From the NCBI RefSeq assembly GCF_024609245.1, contig NZ_JANJYH010000004.1, forward strand, positions 62,001-126,000: 64,000 bases of DNA, given 5' to 3'. Shown piece after piece: positions 26,743-35,560 of this stretch; within the stretch, counting starts at the first letter, position 1, and the number at the start of each line of letters is the position of its first letter. A model generated the notes under the pieces. It had not been told where the DNA came from and ran no database searches. It saw only the letters and a program-made list of their open reading frames with translations. The stretch comes from Haloarchaeobius sp. FL176 (lineage in GTDB: Archaea > Halobacteriota > Halobacteria > Halobacteriales > Natrialbaceae). Made by a program: the position numbers and the translations under genes.

Positions 26743-27972
26743 CTACGGCTCGGGTGCCTGCCACGCAACCGCAACGCCGACGAGACCGAGCAGTCCCGCG
26801 ACGAGGAACGCGACGTCGTAGCTCGTCGCGTCGATGAGAGCGCCCCCCACGATAGGTGCGGCGAACGCCCCCGCGAGCCCGACACTCGTCAGGAAGGCGA
26901 CGGCCGTGGCGGCGACCGCCGGCTCGACGAGCTCGCGGACGTAGGCGAACACGAGGCCGAGGCAGAGCTGGATTGCGAAGCCGGCGACCAGCAGCGCGGC
27001 GACGACGAGCGCCACGGTGGGCAGGAAGGTGAAAGCGGCGACGACTGGTGTCGCAGCCACGAAGGACGCGAGCACGACCGGGCGACGGCGACCCCCGAAC
27101 AGCCGGTCCGAGAGCACGCCGCCGCTGATGCGCGAGAGCACACCGACGGCCGGGAACAGCGCCGAGAGCGCGCCGCTCGCGACGAGCGTCAGCCCGAGTT
27201 CGTCGGTCAGGTAGGACGGCGCCCAGCTGTTGACGAACAGGTACAGCGAGTAGCTGAGGAAGCCGAGGATGCCGACGAGCCAGACGCGGCGGTCGGTGAC
27301 GACCCGCGAGAGGTCCGCGAACGTGGGCGTCGGCGTGTCGGTCGCTCGACCGCTCCCGCGGCTGGTCGGCCAGAACAGCGCGAGGCCGACGAGGGAGAGC
27401 GCGGTGAACGCCGGGAAGACCGCGGGCCAGCCGAACGCTTCGGCGACCAGCGGTGCGGCAGCCTGCCCGACGGCGAAACCGACCGGGCCGCTGGCGGTGA
27501 ACGTCGCGACGGCGGTCGCCTGGCGCTCGGACTCGAACGACCGCCCGACGACGTCGATACCGGCGTTCCAGACGACGACGTAGGCGAGCCCGCCGAGCAC
27601 GCGCGAGGCGAGCACCAGCGCGAAGGACTCGATGCTCGCGGCGTACCAGCCCCAGACGCCGGCGACGAGCAGGAGGCCGACCGCGACGGCGACCGCGTGC
27701 CGGGAGTTCGTCCGGTCGAGGACGACGCCGGCCGGGATGCTGGCGACGACGGCGGTGCCGAACATCACGCTGACGATGAGCCCGGCCGCGGAAGGGCCGA
27801 TGTCGAGCGACTGGCGGATGAGCGTCGTCACGCTCGCCGGCGCGAGCTCGTAGGCACCGAGCGAGACGGACATGATGCTCGCACCGACGAGCAGCCCCCA
27901 GCGGGCGCGCTCGCTGGAGACGGCCGGTCCCTCGGACGGCCCGTCCTCGCTGGTCGCGTCGGTCGTGGACAC
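26743..27972 (-). CDS. MFS transporter, arabinose-efflux type
   Basis: A 409-residue major facilitator with 12 predicted TM helices. Motif A of the family is visible between TM2 and TM3 (GVVLDRTNSRHA) and again in the second half (SDRLFGGRRRP). The protein begins at a GTG (M-S-T-T-D-A-T). MFS exporters of this kind expel drugs or sugars by proton exchange; substrate unknown. It lies divergent from the rhodanese gene across a 242-bp region in which I see no other gene. Confidence 0.88.
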   Translation of the reverse strand: MSTTDATSEDGPSEGPAVSSERARWGLLVGASIMSVSLGAYELAPASVTTLIRQSLDIGPSAAGLIVSVMFGTAVVASIPAGVVLDRTNSRHAVAVAVGLLLVAGVWGWYAASIESFALVLASRVLGGLAYVVVWNAGIDVVGRSFESERQATAVATFTASGPVGFAVGQAAAPLVAEAFGWPAVFPAFTALSLVGLALFWPTSRGSGRATDTPTPTFADLSRVVTDRRVWLVGILGFLSYSLYLFVNSWAPSYLTDELGLTLVASGALSALFPAVGVLSRISGGVLSDRLFGGRRRPVVLASFVAATPVVAAFTFLPTVALVVAALLVAGFAIQLCLGLVFAYVRELVEPAVAATAVAFLTSVGLAGAFAAPIVGGALIDATSYDVAFLVAGLLGLVGVAVAWQAPEP

Positions 27973-28214
27973 GGCACACCGGTTCCCCCGGTGGCCGTAT
28001 CAAGCTGTTGTGGGAACTGTTCACTGATGTCACGTCTCGTTGCGGTCGGCGAGAGCGTGGCCCCTGCCGTCACGTGCGTACCCCCGGCCAGCACGACCGC
28101 TTCGAGTGGTTCGGCTGGGTCCGAACGACGCCTCAGTCGCTCGTTCTCCAGTTGAAACGGAGGGGGATACGGGAGACCAACACGGCTATTCGTGACGGGT
28201 ACTTAGCGGCGCCC

Positions 28215-28889
28215 ATGCGACGACGTACGTTCCTCGCGAGTTCCGCTGGTCTCGGTGTCGCCGGTCTCGCAGGCTGTCTCGGAGGCGGAAACGAAAACGT
28301 GACTGTGGCGGACGGGGAGACGATAACGCTCACACCCGTCGACAAGACGTACGAGTGGTTCCAGAGCGACGCCGCCCGGTTCGTGGACGCTCGTGGGACC
28401 GGCCAGTACGAGCAGTCCCACATCGTCGGGGCCGTGAGCAGTCCGGCCGCGAACCCGGGCGGGCCGGGCGACCCGGTGATGGACTGGCCCACCGACGCCC
28501 GCATCGTCTGCTACTGCGGCTGTCCCCACCACCTCTCGTCCCTGCGTGCCGCTCACCTCCAGAAGAACGGCTACTCGAACGTCTCCGTCATCGACGAGGG
28601 GTTCTTCGAGTGGGCGGACCGCGGCTATCCGATCACCGGCCAGTCGAGCACCGCGTTCTACGAGATCACCGGCGAGACGGACCCCGCGGATGCCGGCGAG
28701 ATGGCCTGGGTGCGTGACCTCGCCTCGGACCAGGACGAGGCCGCACCCATCGCCGCGGACGGCTCGTACACCGTCCACGTCCGGTTCGCGGACATCACGG
28801 ACGACACCGTGTTGACGCTCTCGACACCCTCGTACACCGTCGAGGCACCGCTGGGCAGGCTCACCGACGGACCCGTCACCGGCCCCTGA
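28215..28889 (+). CDS. Rhodanese-domain Tat lipoprotein
   Basis: A 224-residue exported lipoprotein: Tat-like signal MRRRTFLASSAGLGVAGLAGC with Cys21 as lipid site, then a rhodanese-like domain (about residues 45-145: ARFVDARGTGQYEQSHIVGAVS, IVCYCGCPHHLSSLRAAHLQKNGYSNVSVIDEGFFEWADRGYPI). The active-site loop is C-Y-C-G-C-P-H-H, unusually rich in Cys and His, so metal or sulfur binding is possible as well as sulfurtransfer. The last 75 residues form an extra beta-rich domain. Stand-alone gene; role outside the membrane unknown. Confidence 0.85.
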   Translation: MRRRTFLASSAGLGVAGLAGCLGGGNENVTVADGETITLTPVDKTYEWFQSDAARFVDARGTGQYEQSHIVGAVSSPAANPGGPGDPVMDWPTDARIVCYCGCPHHLSSLRAAHLQKNGYSNVSVIDEGFFEWADRGYPITGQSSTAFYEITGETDPADAGEMAWVRDLASDQDEAAPIAADGSYTVHVRFADITDDTVLTLSTPSYTVEAPLGRLTDGPVTGP

Positions 28890-28901
28890 CCCGGGGACGC
28901 G

Positions 28902-29054
28902 TTACCCTTGCGCCTGCTCGAGCAGGCAGGAGATGCTGCAGTAGTAGTGCCTGATCTGCTGGGTCGAACCCTTGTACTCCATCGGCTTGACGACCTCGAT
29001 GTGCGTCTCTGCCTCTTCGTCGATATCGTCCATGCAGACGTTACACTGAGTCAT
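28902..29054 (-). CDS. 50-residue zinc-binding microprotein
   Basis: A very small protein, MTQCNVCMDDIDEE..., ending HYYCSISCLLEQAQG. The CxxC near the start and the CxxxC near the end make a treble-clef or TRASH-like zinc site. Similar short proteins are widespread in haloarchaea (I think DUF7576). A TATA-like CTTATG lies about 90 nt upstream. Zinc-finger microproteins of Haloferax are involved in biofilm and motility control; assignment of this one is inference. Confidence 0.75.
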   Translation of the reverse strand: MTQCNVCMDDIDEEAETHIEVVKPMEYKGSTQQIRHYYCSISCLLEQAQG

Positions 29055-29197
29055 GTCCTATCGAACCCCCGTGTGGTGCCACCCGTGCACTGAGACCGAC
29101 CCCATGTGACTGGTGTACACGACCCTGCGGACTACACAATCATAAGGTTTGTAGCCACTCACGCGGCTCCACCCGGGATATTCCGGGTTCGACTGCC

Positions 29198-30499
29198 TCA
29201 GCGGCCGGTCTCGTACGCGCCGTCGCGCTCGCGACGGGCACGCTCGCGGACGACACTCGGCGTGCGACAGCGGCCCGGCTCGTCCGTGACCTGCGGGACG
29301 GTGCAGTTGTTGCAGTTCTCACAGAGTGCGCCGGTCCCCGGCGGCACCCCGCCGAGCAGCCGCGCCGGGAGCTTCGGTTCGGCGTAGAACGGCCGCGCCA
29401 TGCCGACGAGGTCGCACGACTCGCCGAGCAGCCGGTCGATGCGACCGCGCTTCCGGATGCCGCCCTCCAGCATGACCGGCACGTCCACGGCCTCGCGGAT
29501 ACGGCGGGCGATATCGGCGTTCCACGCCGGCTCGAACCCGTAGAACAGCGACTCGACCCGGTTCCCGACCTTCACCGCCTCGGTGCGGAGTCGGCCCCCG
29601 AACGCCTCGTGGTACGCGGGCTGGAGCGACGACTCACCCCACGCCCTGGCGGGGTACTCGCCGCGGACGATGCTCATGTCCCAGACCACCGAGGTCTCGA
29701 CCGGCGCGAGCGCGTCGTAGCCGATCTCCGCGAGCCGTTCGGCGACGACGACCGCGTCGTCGGCGTCGATGCGCCGGCGGACGACCGGCGGGCTTGGCGT
29801 CTCCACCGGCACCTTCGCCACCAGCGGCGCGTCGCCCGCCCGCTCGCGGAACTCGTCGTGCAGCAGTTCCAGGAACCGCACGCCGTCCGCGAACTCGTCG
29901 TCGCGCCGGTTGTAGAACGGGCTGAGGAACTGCTGGACGATGCCCATGTTGGCCCCGGCGACGTGGACGCCGTCGTAGCCCGCGTCGATGGCCCGTGCGC
30001 CCGCGGTTGCGAAGTCCCGGGCCAGCTCCCGCGCTTCCTGGGTCGAGAGGACGTGCGGCGAGAACTCGAGGAACCCTAACCGGTCGAGCAGCCGGAGCTG
30101 CCACGGCGGGCGCGAGACGGCGAGCTGCTCGAGCTCCGGATGTCGGGCTCGATAGCCGGCGTGCCACGTCTCCATGCTGCGGAGGCCGCCGTGTTCGAGC
30201 TGGCAGAAGATGTGACTCCCGTGCTCGTGGATTCGGTCGGTGAGCCGTTCGAGTTCGGCGACGAACGCGGGGTCGTGGACCCGGGTCATCTCCGGCGCGG
30301 CACAGCCGCCCTCGCCGCGGACGATGGTCGCACCCTGGCAGAGCAGGCCGGCACCGGCCGCCGCGCCCGGTTCGAGGTCGGCGATGAGCGTCTCGACCGC
30401 GCCGTCGCCGGTGCCCGCACACTCCAGCAACGGCGCACGGTAGAGCCGGTTCGGGAGGGTCAGCGACCCGATGTCGACCGGGTCGTCGAGCGTCGGCAT
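29198..30499 (-). CDS. NADH:flavin oxidoreductase, old yellow enzyme family
   Basis: A 433-residue FMN enzyme of the old yellow enzyme / 2,4-dienoyl-CoA reductase group. The TIM barrel is complete: LTLPNRLYRAPL, ICQLEHGG-type substrate/FMN strand, GYDGVHVAGANMGIVQQFLSPFYNRRDDEF (family signature) and DLVGMARPFYAEPKL. Near the end, LCENCNNC followed by a Cys about eleven residues on could hold a 4Fe-4S cluster, as in dienoyl-CoA reductases, but the C-terminal FAD/NAD domain of those enzymes is absent. Start MPTLDDPVDIG fits the barrel; the longer frame adds 25 unlikely residues. The gene runs the same way as the MFS gene 55 nt upstream. Confidence 0.9.
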   Translation of the reverse strand: MPTLDDPVDIGSLTLPNRLYRAPLLECAGTGDGAVETLIADLEPGAAAGAGLLCQGATIVRGEGGCAAPEMTRVHDPAFVAELERLTDRIHEHGSHIFCQLEHGGLRSMETWHAGYRARHPELEQLAVSRPPWQLRLLDRLGFLEFSPHVLSTQEARELARDFATAGARAIDAGYDGVHVAGANMGIVQQFLSPFYNRRDDEFADGVRFLELLHDEFRERAGDAPLVAKVPVETPSPPVVRRRIDADDAVVVAERLAEIGYDALAPVETSVVWDMSIVRGEYPARAWGESSLQPAYHEAFGGRLRTEAVKVGNRVESLFYGFEPAWNADIARRIREAVDVPVMLEGGIRKRGRIDRLLGESCDLVGMARPFYAEPKLPARLLGGVPPGTGALCENCNNCTVPQVTDEPGRCRTPSVVRERARRERDGAYETGR

Positions 30500-30554
30500 G
30501 GGAAGGGGTTCGGCTGCGAGCGAGGAAAACCCGTGGGATGGTCGGCGGGACGAA

Positions 30555-31994
30555 CTACTCCCCGTCGCCGTCACCCGCCGCCGTCACGTCGAACGCGGCG
30601 GGGTCGGCGTCCGCGACGGAGGGGAGTCGTCGGATCCGCGGGCGCAGCAGCGTGTACAGCCCCGTGAACCCGAAGCCGAGGGCGGCGAGACCCATGGTCG
30701 TCGTCGTTCCCAGCACCGCGGCGACGACCCCACCGACGAGCGAGCCGAGCGGCAGCGTCGCGCCGGAGGCGGTCCCCTTGACCGAGGAGACGCGTCCCAG
30801 CAGGTCCTTCGGGAACACCGTCTGGTTCAGCGTGGCGGTGAGCACCCCGCTCGCGCCGGCGGGCACCCACGAGAGCCCGAACAGGACGACGGTGAGCGCG
30901 GGCGTCGGCGCGTAGACCGCGGCGAGCCAGCAGCACGCGCCGAGCGAGTGGCCGACGAGCAGCAGTTTCCCGTACTGGACGCGCTCCAGAGAGGGGGCGA
31001 CGACCGAGCCCACGAGCCGGCCGATGCCGAGCGCGCCGAGCAGCAGGCCGTAGACGGCGGGGCCGCCGAGGCCGTCGCCGAACGACGGCAGGATGGCGAG
31101 CGTGACGCCGACGGCGAAGTTAGCGACCGCCGTCATGAGTATCAGTTCGACGAAGACGCTCCCGCGGAGGGTGTCGATACCCGCGCGGAGGTCGTCGAGG
31201 TAGGCATCGAGGACTGACTCGTCGGTGCCGTCCTCGGTCTCGGTCGGCTGCTCGTCCTCGCTGTCGCCGGTTCGGATGCCGATACCGGCGAACAGCAGCG
31301 CGGCGAGCGCGAACGTCACCGAGTCGAACAGGAACAGCGTCGTCGCGCCGAAGACGGCGATGAACGCGCCGCCGAGCGCGTCGAACACCATGTCCAGCCC
31401 GAGCGTGACGGTCGCGAGCGTGGAGTTGGCCTTCGAGAGCCGCGTCTCGGGAACGATGCGGGGAAGCAGCGTCGTCTGCATCGGTGCCATCACCAGCGTC
31501 GACAGCACCAGCAGCGGGACGACGGCGAGGATGACCTCGACGGTCAGGTTTCCCGTCGCCGCCGCGAGCGGCAGGACGAGGACGACCACGCCCTGGACGA
31601 CCTGCGAGCCCACGAGCACGGGCTTGAGCGGCAGGCGGTCCACGACGGGGCCGGCGAGTATCTGGAGCAGCCACGGCAACAGCAGCATCGAGTTCGCGAT
31701 GCCGGTCAGCACCGTCGAGCCGCTGAGCTCGAAGACGAGCCAGAGGACGGCGACGGTGTAGAGGCTGTCCCCCGCGTTGGTGACGAACTGCCCGGCGAAG
31801 AAGCGCCGGAAGTCGCGGTTGTGCCGGAGCGGTCGCTGTCGGTCGGCGGGCGATGCGTGGTCGGCGGGCGGTTCGGCGTCGGTAGGCGATGCGTGGTCGG
31901 TCGACGAGCCGTTGTTGGTCGTCGATTCGTCTGTACGAGCTTCGGCGTCGTGTGAGTCGCGGCTCTGGGCCGGCGACTCGGTCGATGTCGGCAT
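30555..31994 (-). CDS. MFS exporter, enterobactin-exporter (MFS_3) type
   Basis: A 479-residue major facilitator. After a 55-residue Asp/Thr/Ser-rich cytoplasmic tail, 12 TM helices begin at FRRFFAGQFVTNAGDSLYTVAVLWLVFEL, a pattern typical of EntS-like MFS_3 exporters. The central loop is acidic (EDEQPTETEDGTDESV). Substrates of this group include siderophores and drugs; here none can be named. The C-terminal tail is short. It ends 55 nt before the oxidoreductase gene on the same strand, so the two could be one unit. Confidence 0.88.
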   Translation of the reverse strand: MPTSTESPAQSRDSHDAEARTDESTTNNGSSTDHASPTDAEPPADHASPADRQRPLRHNRDFRRFFAGQFVTNAGDSLYTVAVLWLVFELSGSTVLTGIANSMLLLPWLLQILAGPVVDRLPLKPVLVGSQVVQGVVVLVLPLAAATGNLTVEVILAVVPLLVLSTLVMAPMQTTLLPRIVPETRLSKANSTLATVTLGLDMVFDALGGAFIAVFGATTLFLFDSVTFALAALLFAGIGIRTGDSEDEQPTETEDGTDESVLDAYLDDLRAGIDTLRGSVFVELILMTAVANFAVGVTLAILPSFGDGLGGPAVYGLLLGALGIGRLVGSVVAPSLERVQYGKLLLVGHSLGACCWLAAVYAPTPALTVVLFGLSWVPAGASGVLTATLNQTVFPKDLLGRVSSVKGTASGATLPLGSLVGGVVAAVLGTTTTMGLAALGFGFTGLYTLLRPRIRRLPSVADADPAAFDVTAAGDGDGE

Positions 31995-32265
31995 CTGTGT
32001 CTGTGTTCGAGTGGGACACTGCGGCTACGGACGTAGCGAGGCGAACCCGAGTGCTGCAGCTATCGGGCCCGCACAGAAGCCGGCGGCGAGCGGGGGTCGA
32101 ACACCGGACGACCGAGATGCCGGCGAGTCATGGAACGCTCTACCCGTGCTGTGGACGGCCCCATATAAAGAACTGGGGCCGGTGTGACACAGGAACACAT
32201 ACGCGCCGGGAGACGAGCGAGCAATCACGACAGTTTAAACCACGACAGGAGCCAAGGGAGGGTAG

Positions 32266-34668
32266 ATGAAGACAGCGGACGTGCCGGGAGTGCCCTCGGC
32301 CTTCGTCGACCAGCTCCACGAGCAGGGCATCGACGAGCTGTACCCGCCCCAGGCCGAGGCGGTCGAGGCCGGCGTGACCGACGGCCAGAGCCTCGTCGCC
32401 TCCGTCCCGACGGCGTCGGGGAAGACGCTCGTCGCCCAGCTGGCGATGCTGTCGGCGGTTCAGCGCGGCGGGAAGGCGCTGTACATCGTCCCGCTGCGGG
32501 CGTTGGCGTCGGAGAAGAAGGCCGAGTTCGAGGCGTTCGAGCAGTTCGGCGTGAGCGTCGGCGTCACGACGGGCAACTACGAGTCCGAGGGCGGCTGGCT
32601 CGCCGAGAAGGACATCGTCGTCGCGACGAGCGAGAAGGTCGACTCGCTGGTGCGCAACGGCGCGCCGTGGCTGGAGGACCTGACCTGCGTCGTCGCCGAC
32701 GAGGTCCACCTCATCGACGACCGGAACCGCGGGCCGACGCTGGAGGTCACCCTCGCGAAGCTCCGGCAGGTGAATCCCGGGCTGCAGGTCGTCGCTCTCT
32801 CCGCGACGGTCGGCAACGCCGGGGACATCGCCGAGTGGCTGGACGCCGAACTCGTCGACTCGGACTGGCGGCCCATCGAGCTCCGGAAGGGCGTCCACTA
32901 CGGGCAGGCGCTCCACTTCGAGGACGACACCACGAGGGAGGTGCCGGTCCGGGACGGCGAGAAGCAGACCGCCGGGCTGGTGCGCGATACGCTCTCCGAG
33001 GGGGGCTCCTCGCTGGTGTTCGTCAACTCCCGGCGGAACGCCGAGGCCGCGGCCCGGCGGCTCGGCGACGTGGTCGAGCCGTTCCTCGATAGCGAGACGA
33101 AGGAGACGCTCGCCGAACTCGCCGACGAGATACGGGACGTGAGCGACGCGGACACGAGCGACGACCTCGCCGACGCCGTCGCCAAGGGCGCGGCGTTCCA
33201 CCACGCCGGGCTGGCCAGGGGACACCGCCAGCTCGTCGAGGACGCGTTCCGCGACCGTACGCTGAAGGTCGTGAGCGCGACGCCGACGCTCGCCGCCGGG
33301 GTGAACACACCGAGCCGACGGGTCGTCGTGCGAGACTGGCGGCGCTACGACGGCACCGGGATGCAGCCCCTCTCGGTGCTGGAGGTCCACCAGATGATGG
33401 GGCGGGCGGGCCGCCCGGGCCGCGACCCCTACGGCGAGGCCGTGCTGCTCGCGAACAGCCACGAGGACATCGAGGAGCTGCAAGCGCGGTACGTCGACGC
33501 CGAGCCCGAGGACGTGCGCTCGAAGCTGGCGGCCGAGCCGGCGATGCGGACCCACGTGCTGGCGACCATCGCGTCGGGCTTCGCCCGAACCCGCGAAGGC
33601 TTGCTGTCGTTCCTCGAACGCACGCTCTACGCCAGCCAGTCCACCGAGGAGGGGCGACTGGAGCGCGTCGCCGACAGCGTCGTCGACTACCTCGTCCAGA
33701 ACGGCTTCGTCGAGCGCGACGGCGACGAGCTGACGGCGACGAACGTCGGCCACACCGTCTCGATGCTCTATCTGGACCCGATGAGCGCGGCGACCATCAT
33801 CGACGGGCTGGAGTCCATCGCGGGCGCGACCGAGCCGACGACCGAGTTCGAGCCCGAGGAGACGACGGCGGGCTTCCAGACGTTCAGCCGGAGCGACGAC
33901 GACGAGGAACAGGCCGCCGACGATGGCGACGCACCGGCCGCCGCGGACACCGGCGTCGAGAAGCCGACGCCGCTCGGGCTCTACCAGCTGCTCTCGCGAA
34001 CGCCGGACATGTACGAGCTGTACCTGAAATCCGGCGACAGGGAGGAGTTCACCGAGGTGTTCTACGAACGCGAGGAGGAGCTGCTCGGGCCCGCGCCGAC
34101 GGAGTACGAGGAGGACCGGTTCGAGGACTGGCTCTCTGCGCTCAAGACCGCCCGGATGCTGGAGGACTGGGCCGACGAGGTCGACGAGGACCGCATCACC
34201 GAGCGCTACGACGTGGGGCCGGGCGACCTGCGCGGGAAGGTCGAGACGGCGGAGTGGCTGCTCGGCGCGACCGAACGCGTCGCCGGCGAGCTCGACCTCC
34301 CCGGCCCGGTCACGGTCGGGGTTCGCGAGGCCAAGAAACGGGTGCAGGACGGCGTCCGCGAGGAGCTGCTCGAACTCGTCTCCGTGCGCGAGGTCGGCCG
34401 CAAGCGTGCCCGGCGGCTCTACGACGCCGGTATCGAGGATCGCGAGGCCCTCCGCACGGTCGACAAGTCGGTCGTGCTCGCCGCGCTGGGCGACCGGCCG
34501 AAGACCGCCGAGACCATCATGGGGAACGCCGGCCGGGAGGACCCCTCTGTCGAGGGCGTCGACCCCGCGAGCGAGGTGGTCGCGGACGGCGACGGCGACA
34601 CCGACGACACCACGAGAGACGGGCAGGACGACGAACCGCAGAGCCAGACCAGCCTGGGTGACTTCTGA
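32266..34668 (+). CDS. hel308: Hel308 (Hjm) DNA helicase
   Basis: An 800-residue superfamily 2 helicase that unwinds lagging strands at stalled forks. Motifs in order: [10 protein letters not shown] (Q motif), [10 protein letters not shown] (I), DEVHLIDD (II), ALSATVGN (III), [12 protein letters not shown] and MMGRAGRPG (VI). The winged-helix, ratchet and HhH-like C-terminal domains follow ([16 protein letters not shown]). The last residues QTSLGDF (34645-34665) are a PCNA-interacting peptide. A TATA-like TTTAAACC about 30 nt upstream and the ATG at 32266 fit a nearly leaderless mRNA. cgi121 follows with a TGATG overlap. Confidence 0.95.
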   Translation: MKTADVPGVPSAFVDQLHEQGIDELYPPQAEAVEAGVTDGQSLVASVPTASGKTLVAQLAMLSAVQRGGKALYIVPLRALASEKKAEFEAFEQFGVSVGVTTGNYESEGGWLAEKDIVVATSEKVDSLVRNGAPWLEDLTCVVADEVHLIDDRNRGPTLEVTLAKLRQVNPGLQVVALSATVGNAGDIAEWLDAELVDSDWRPIELRKGVHYGQALHFEDDTTREVPVRDGEKQTAGLVRDTLSEGGSSLVFVNSRRNAEAAARRLGDVVEPFLDSETKETLAELADEIRDVSDADTSDDLADAVAKGAAFHHAGLARGHRQLVEDAFRDRTLKVVSATPTLAAGVNTPSRRVVVRDWRRYDGTGMQPLSVLEVHQMMGRAGRPGRDPYGEAVLLANSHEDIEELQARYVDAEPEDVRSKLAAEPAMRTHVLATIASGFARTREGLLSFLERTLYASQSTEEGRLERVADSVVDYLVQNGFVERDGDELTATNVGHTVSMLYLDPMSAATIIDGLESIAGATEPTTEFEPEETTAGFQTFSRSDDDEEQAADDGDAPAAADTGVEKPTPLGLYQLLSRTPDMYELYLKSGDREEFTEVFYEREEELLGPAPTEYEEDRFEDWLSALKTARMLEDWADEVDEDRITERYDVGPGDLRGKVETAEWLLGATERVAGELDLPGPVTVGVREAKKRVQDGVREELLELVSVREVGRKRARRLYDAGIEDREALRTVDKSVVLAALGDRPKTAETIMGNAGREDPSVEGVDPASEVVADGDGDTDDTTRDGQDDEPQSQTSLGDF

Positions 34669-35192
34669 TGCGGGTGGTCCAGGGCCGGACGACGGTCGCC
34701 GACGTGGACGACCTCCTCGCGTTCCTCGATGCCGTCGCCGACGAGCACGGCTGCGTCGTCCAGGCGTTCGACCCGCGGTACGTCGTCGACGAGGCCCACC
34801 TCCGCGTTGCGGTCGACCGCGCCGCGCGGGCCTGGCGGCGCGACGACGGCATCGCCCGCGACCCCGGCGTCGAGGTGCTGCTGTACGCCGCGGGCCGGCG
34901 GCAGATATCCCGCGCGCTCGAACTCGGCGTGGGCGAAGGCGACGACGTGCCGGTCGTCGCCGTGGTCGTGAGTGAGTTCCCCGACGAGCCGTTCGAGACG
35001 GACGACCGCGAGGCCGCCGCGGCGGACGCGCTCGCCACCGAGTGGGCCGACGACGAAGTGCTCGAAGGGGTCACCGACGAGGCCCAGGTCTGCGAGTTCT
35101 TCGACATCGGCGAGGCGGAGCGCGCCGCCACCGACGCCTCCCTCTCCGAGCTGGTCCGCGAGCGCGTGTCGCTGCTCGTCGTCGAGAAGTAG
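34668..35192 (+). CDS. cgi121: KEOPS complex subunit Cgi121
   Basis: A 174-residue Cgi121-type subunit of KEOPS, which makes the t6A37 base in ANN-decoding tRNAs; Cgi121 recruits the tRNA by its 3' end. Visible family features are QAFDPRYVVDEAHLRVAVDRAARAW, EVLLYAAGRRQISRALELGVGEG and the acidic tail. It starts inside the hel308 stop (TGATG, one shared base), an arrangement known in other euryarchaea. No KEOPS partner gene is adjacent. Confidence 0.9.
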   Translation: MRVVQGRTTVADVDDLLAFLDAVADEHGCVVQAFDPRYVVDEAHLRVAVDRAARAWRRDDGIARDPGVEVLLYAAGRRQISRALELGVGEGDDVPVVAVVVSEFPDEPFETDDREAAAADALATEWADDEVLEGVTDEAQVCEFFDIGEAERAATDASLSELVRERVSLLVVEK

Positions 35193-35260
35193 CCGGCAGC
35201 GCCGCCACGAACGGTCGCCGCCCCGTCAATCATTTACCCGTCTCGGACGAACGCCAGCGC

Positions 35261-35509
35261 ATGCGAGTCGAGTTCGACCGGGACACCTGTATCGGGATGT
35301 TCCAGTGTGTGGCGGAGTGGGGCGAGGGGTTCGAGAAGGACACCGACGACGGGAAAGCCGACCTCGTCGGCGGTGAGGAGGTCGACGACGACATCTTCGT
35401 CCGCGAGGTTCCCGAGGGAGCGGAGCTGGATGCGAAGTTCGCGGCGCGGTCGTGTCCCGTCGACGCCATCGTCGTGTACGACGACGACGGGGAGCAGCTG
35501 GTGCCGTAG
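35261..35509 (+). CDS. Ferredoxin with three cysteines
   Basis: An 82-residue acidic ferredoxin. It has CIGMFQC (C10 and C16, with Met at position 13 where a Cys normally stands) and SCPVDAI (C65). Three remaining ligands suit a 3Fe-4S cluster, or a 4Fe-4S cluster with one non-Cys ligand. The N- and C-terminal strands MRVEFDRDTC and AIVVYDDDGEQLVP are typical of single-cluster ferredoxins. It follows cgi121 by 68 nt. Electron partner unknown. Confidence 0.9.
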   Translation: MRVEFDRDTCIGMFQCVAEWGEGFEKDTDDGKADLVGGEEVDDDIFVREVPEGAELDAKFAARSCPVDAIVVYDDDGEQLVP

Positions 35510-35560
35510 CGTGCGAACGACTGGCAAGTGCTTTAGGGTGGGAATCCGATAGGAGTATTC

